Shown here: one piece after another, positions 61,497 through 64,000 of the stretch
Layout of the letters: the number at the start of each line of letters is the position of its first letter
How positions within the stretch are numbered: position 1 is the first letter of the stretch
DNA from: Bradyrhizobium iriomotense
GTDB taxonomy: Bacteria > Pseudomonadota > Alphaproteobacteria > Rhizobiales > Xanthobacteraceae
Direction of reading: 5' to 3'
Length of the DNA stretch: 64,000 nucleotides
Assembly: GCF_018129405.1 (NCBI RefSeq)
Contig: NZ_JAFCLP010000017.1
Coordinates: 62,001-126,000 of the forward strand
Position numbers and translations under genes: made by a program
The notes under the pieces: generated by a model
Database searches by the model: none
What the model saw: the letters and a program-made list of their open reading frames with translations, nothing else
What the model was told of the DNA's origin: nothing

Positions 61497-62765
61497 ATGG
61501 TCGGTCCGTCGGATTTGCCGGTAGCGATCGTGGGGGCAGGGCCCTTCGGCCTCTCGGTTGCAGCACATTTGCGGTCCCGTGGTGTACGGTTTCGGATCTT
61601 TGGTACGCCCATGCATCGGTGGCGGGCGCAGATGCCGCTCGGTATGTTTCTGAAGTCGGAATGGGAGGCCTCGAGCATATCCGATCCGGCCGGGCGTTAC
61701 ACTCTGCGGCAATTCTGCGCAGAGGCACGGCTGCCCTACGGGAAAACTCCGCTTCCGCTTGACACGTTCACCAGATACGCAATGGCATTTCAGCAGCATC
61801 TGGTTCCGATGGTTGAAGACGTATTGGTGACAGCGGTCGACAGGAAGCCCGACTGCTTTGACCTGCGACTTGCGACCGGGGAGCGGCTCGGGGCGAATAG
61901 TGTCGTGATCGCGACGGGCTTGTCACATGCCGAGTACGTTCCGCAGGAATTGACGCAGCTGCCGGCGCAGTTGCGCTCGCACAGCAGCGCGCACCGCGAT
62001 CTGAGCTTGTTCAAAGGTCGCGACGTCGTCGTTGTCGGCGCAGGACAGTCGGCTCTCGAGACTGCCGCTCTGTTGAACGAGGCGCAGGCAAGAGTATCCC
62101 TTTTCGTGCGTGGGTCGTCGATCAGCTGGAATGAGACTCCCTTGCCAGATCAGCGTTCACTCTCGCAACGGTTGCGCCGACCAGCGTCACCACTGGGATC
62201 CGGGCTTAAGACGTGGTTCTGCGCAAATGCGCCGATGCTGTTCTATTACCTGCCTCAGCGAACCCGTCTCACTATCGTGCGGGGTGACAAGACGCACGAA
62301 ATGCTGCTGGGGCCCGCCGGCGCATGGTGGCTTCGGGAGCGGGTGCTGGGGCGCATTCCGATCTTGCTCGGCCAATCCTTGCTAGGAGTGGCGGCGATCG
62401 GCGGGAAGGCAGTTCTCCACGTTACCGGACCAGATGGAAGGTCACTCGATCTCGCTGCCGATCACATCATCGCAGCGACAGGCTTTCGATTTGCCGCCCG
62501 CTCGCTGCCGTTTCTCAGCGAACCATTGCTGCGCGATCTGCGCTGCGTCGAGCAGGTGCCCATACTGTCCCCCCACTTCGAGTCCTCCGTTCCAGGCCTA
62601 TATTTCACTGGAATCGCGAGCGCCTATAATTTTGGGTCGGTAATGCGCTTCCTGTGCGGATGCCAATACACGGCCGAACGCATCTGCGACCATCTTGGCG
62701 GAAGGCAAGTGTCCTCTCGTTCACCCTACGGGGTAACGTCCGAGCGCAACCCGAAAGTCTCATGA
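61497..62765 (+). CDS. FAD/NAD(P)-binding oxidoreductase
   Basis: A 422-residue flavoprotein. FAD-binding GAGPFG at about 13-18, a second dinucleotide site GAGQSA at about 183, and a late ATG motif (IIAATGFRF). The shape resembles flavin monooxygenases/lysine-ornithine hydroxylases, but the substrate is unknown. It starts at the ATG 61497 and ends 13 bp before the ATP-grasp gene, so the two are co-transcribed. Confidence 0.85.
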   Translation: MVGPSDLPVAIVGAGPFGLSVAAHLRSRGVRFRIFGTPMHRWRAQMPLGMFLKSEWEASSISDPAGRYTLRQFCAEARLPYGKTPLPLDTFTRYAMAFQQHLVPMVEDVLVTAVDRKPDCFDLRLATGERLGANSVVIATGLSHAEYVPQELTQLPAQLRSHSSAHRDLSLFKGRDVVVVGAGQSALETAALLNEAQARVSLFVRGSSISWNETPLPDQRSLSQRLRRPASPLGSGLKTWFCANAPMLFYYLPQRTRLTIVRGDKTHEMLLGPAGAWWLRERVLGRIPILLGQSLLGVAAIGGKAVLHVTGPDGRSLDLAADHIIAATGFRFAARSLPFLSEPLLRDLRCVEQVPILSPHFESSVPGLYFTGIASAYNFGSVMRFLCGCQYTAERICDHLGGRQVSSRSPYGVTSERNPKVS

Positions 62766-62778
62766 CGGGGTAGCGAAC

Positions 62779-64000
62779 ATGACCGCGCCGGTCCCTGTAC
62801 TCATTTTGAAGACGGGGTGTTATCCCGTTCATTACGGCGGGCTCGGCATAATTCGAAGCCTTGGACGGTTGGGGATACCCGTATACACGGTTGCCGAAGA
62901 TCACCTGGCCCCGGCGGGGATTTCCAGATACCTGACAGGAAGGTATGTTTGGAACGCCGGTCACCTGCCAAAGGAGGAGATGCTTGATAGGTTGGCGAGG
63001 ATCGGCGAAAAGCTCAAAAAGCCCACGATTCTCGTTCCTACTGATGATCTGGGGGCGATCCTGATCGCCGAAGAGGCCGCCACGCTGCGACAGTGGTTCG
63101 TATTTCCCGACATATCGGCTGGCATGCCGCGGAATCTAGCGAACAAAGAGATGCTGTACGCGCTTTGCCGCCAGATAGGCGTGCCATGTCCGAGCACGCT
63201 ATGCCCCACGTCGATCGCAGACGTATGTCAATTTGCCGAATTCGCGAGCTTCCCGATCGTCGTTAAAGCCGCGGCGGCATGGCTGAATCCCGAGGTGAGA
63301 GTATCCATTGTTCACACAGTACGGGAGCTTGTCGACATTTGGCATCAGATAGGAAATTCGAAACAGCCGAACCTGCTCCTCCAGGAATACATTCCCGGTG
63401 GAGAGGACTGGTTCTTCCACGGCTACTGCAATGGCGCATCGGATTGCCTGGCGAGTTTCACGGGTATCAAACTGCGGTCATATCCTCCACACGCTGGTGT
63501 CACGACGCTAGGAAGATCCGTAACCAACGACGTTCTGCTCCGTCAGGCCGAGGAGCTGCTCAAGTTGATATCCTATGCGGGCATAATGGATTTGGATTAT
63601 CGCTTGGACAAGCGAGATGGACAATACAAGCTTCTGGACTTCAATCCGCGCATTGGAGCGCAGTTTCGCCTGTTCGTGGACGGCAATGGCCTCGATGTCG
63701 TGCGAGCGCTCTACCGTGATCTCACCGGACGGAACGTGCGCCGCTCGAGTCAGGTCGAGGGACGCATTTTTGTCGTAGAGCCGTACGATCTCTGTGCCTG
63801 CGTGAACTATTGTTGGCGAGGCGAACTGTCGGCCACCTCCTGCTTAGCTTCGTTGAAGGGTCACAAGGAGTTCGCCTGGTTCAGCTGGGATGACCCGCTG
63901 CCCTTCCTGATTGCTTGGGCTCGCCTTGCCACCCGAGCCGTTGGCAAAACAATCCGGACTGGATGGATCAAGTGCAAGGTCGCCTGCCAAACAGCGGGCG
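62779..64000 (+). CDS. ATP-grasp enzyme (runs off the window)
   Basis: At least 407 codons, open to the end of the window. ATP-grasp features: substrate domain start (VPVLILKTGCYPVHYGGLGI), FPIVVKAAAAW, LLLQEYIPGGEDWFFHG and the metal-binding LLDFNPRIGAQFRLF. It joins an acid to an amine or other nucleophile using ATP; relatives include carbamoyl-phosphate-synthase-like and D-aspartate-ligase-like proteins in polysaccharide clusters. Coupled to the flavoprotein gene. The 3' end is missing. Confidence 0.83.
   Translation, partial: MTAPVPVLILKTGCYPVHYGGLGIIRSLGRLGIPVYTVAEDHLAPAGISRYLTGRYVWNAGHLPKEEMLDRLARIGEKLKKPTILVPTDDLGAILIAEEAATLRQWFVFPDISAGMPRNLANKEMLYALCRQIGVPCPSTLCPTSIADVCQFAEFASFPIVVKAAAAWLNPEVRVSIVHTVRELVDIWHQIGNSKQPNLLLQEYIPGGEDWFFHGYCNGASDCLASFTGIKLRSYPPHAGVTTLGRSVTNDVLLRQAEELLKLISYAGIMDLDYRLDKRDGQYKLLDFNPRIGAQFRLFVDGNGLDVVRALYRDLTGRNVRRSSQVEGRIFVVEPYDLCACVNYCWRGELSATSCLASLKGHKEFAWFSWDDPLPFLIAWARLATRAVGKTIRTGWIKCKVACQTAG

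Overview
The window is high-GC chromosomal DNA of an alphaproteobacterium, most likely Bradyrhizobium or a close relative. Evidence: FixL/FixJ-style kinase-regulator pairs with HEVNQPL H-boxes, an RpoH-type sigma factor with the alphaproteobacterial RpoH box, very frequent 4-bp ATGA/GTGA gene overlaps, and intergenic repeats of the kind I recognise from Bradyrhizobium genomes (9731-9830, 33912-33939, 34156-34261). No rRNA, tRNA, CRISPR array, transposase or phage gene was seen.

Layout. (1) 1-9.7 kb: two small exported proteins, an OmpR-type two-component system, an RpoH-like sigma factor and an RND efflux permease/adaptor pair followed by a low-complexity exported protein. (2) 9.7-12.6 kb: a decay zone in which two head-to-head genes (a TPR-type ATPase/regulator and a YdeP-type molybdopterin oxidoreductase) have both lost their 5' ends and carry internal deletions. 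(3) 12.5-19 kb, minus strand: a second RND system with a low-complexity exported protein upstream and a PAS histidine kinase downstream. (4) 19.1-27.7 kb: a small exported protein, an exported alpha/beta hydrolase and a complete malonate decarboxylase operon (mdcACDEGBFH). (5) 27.8-33.9 kb: two AraC regulators flanking a PAS kinase with one FixJ-like and one single-domain response regulator. (6) 34.3-51.6 kb: a catabolic island. It holds three SDRs, a PLP aminotransferase, an ABC importer, a pxpB-pxpC-pxpA set on the plus strand and, in mirror image on the minus strand, accB-accC-pxpB2-pxpC2 plus a biotinyl-domain protein lacking its lysine, then a LysR regulator, an RraA/HMG-aldolase-like protein and a cupin. 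(7) 51.7-56.7 kb, minus strand: an operon-like run of five exported or small proteins, including a solute-binding TAXI protein without a permease and a coiled-coil protein built from about nine 53-residue repeats. (8) 57-64 kb: a less GC-rich, polysaccharide-flavoured region (galE, VanZ-like gene and VanZ pseudogene, polysaccharide lyase-like protein, FAD oxidoreductase, ATP-grasp enzyme running off the end).

How it works together. The most interesting unit is region 6. Paralogous SDR and PxpB/PxpC genes stand in mirror-image order around about 44 kb, and three plus-strand transcription units share a similarly placed 30-bp upstream element, pointing to one regulon, perhaps under the LysR protein. 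The gene set (importer, ATP-dependent lactamase, urea-carboxylase-like split biotin enzyme, aminotransferase, dehydrogenases, oxo-acid aldolase) fits import and breakdown of a substituted lactam or glutamate-like compound, possibly plant-derived. That substrate is inference only. Region 4 converts malonate, abundant in legume tissue, to acetate and CO2.
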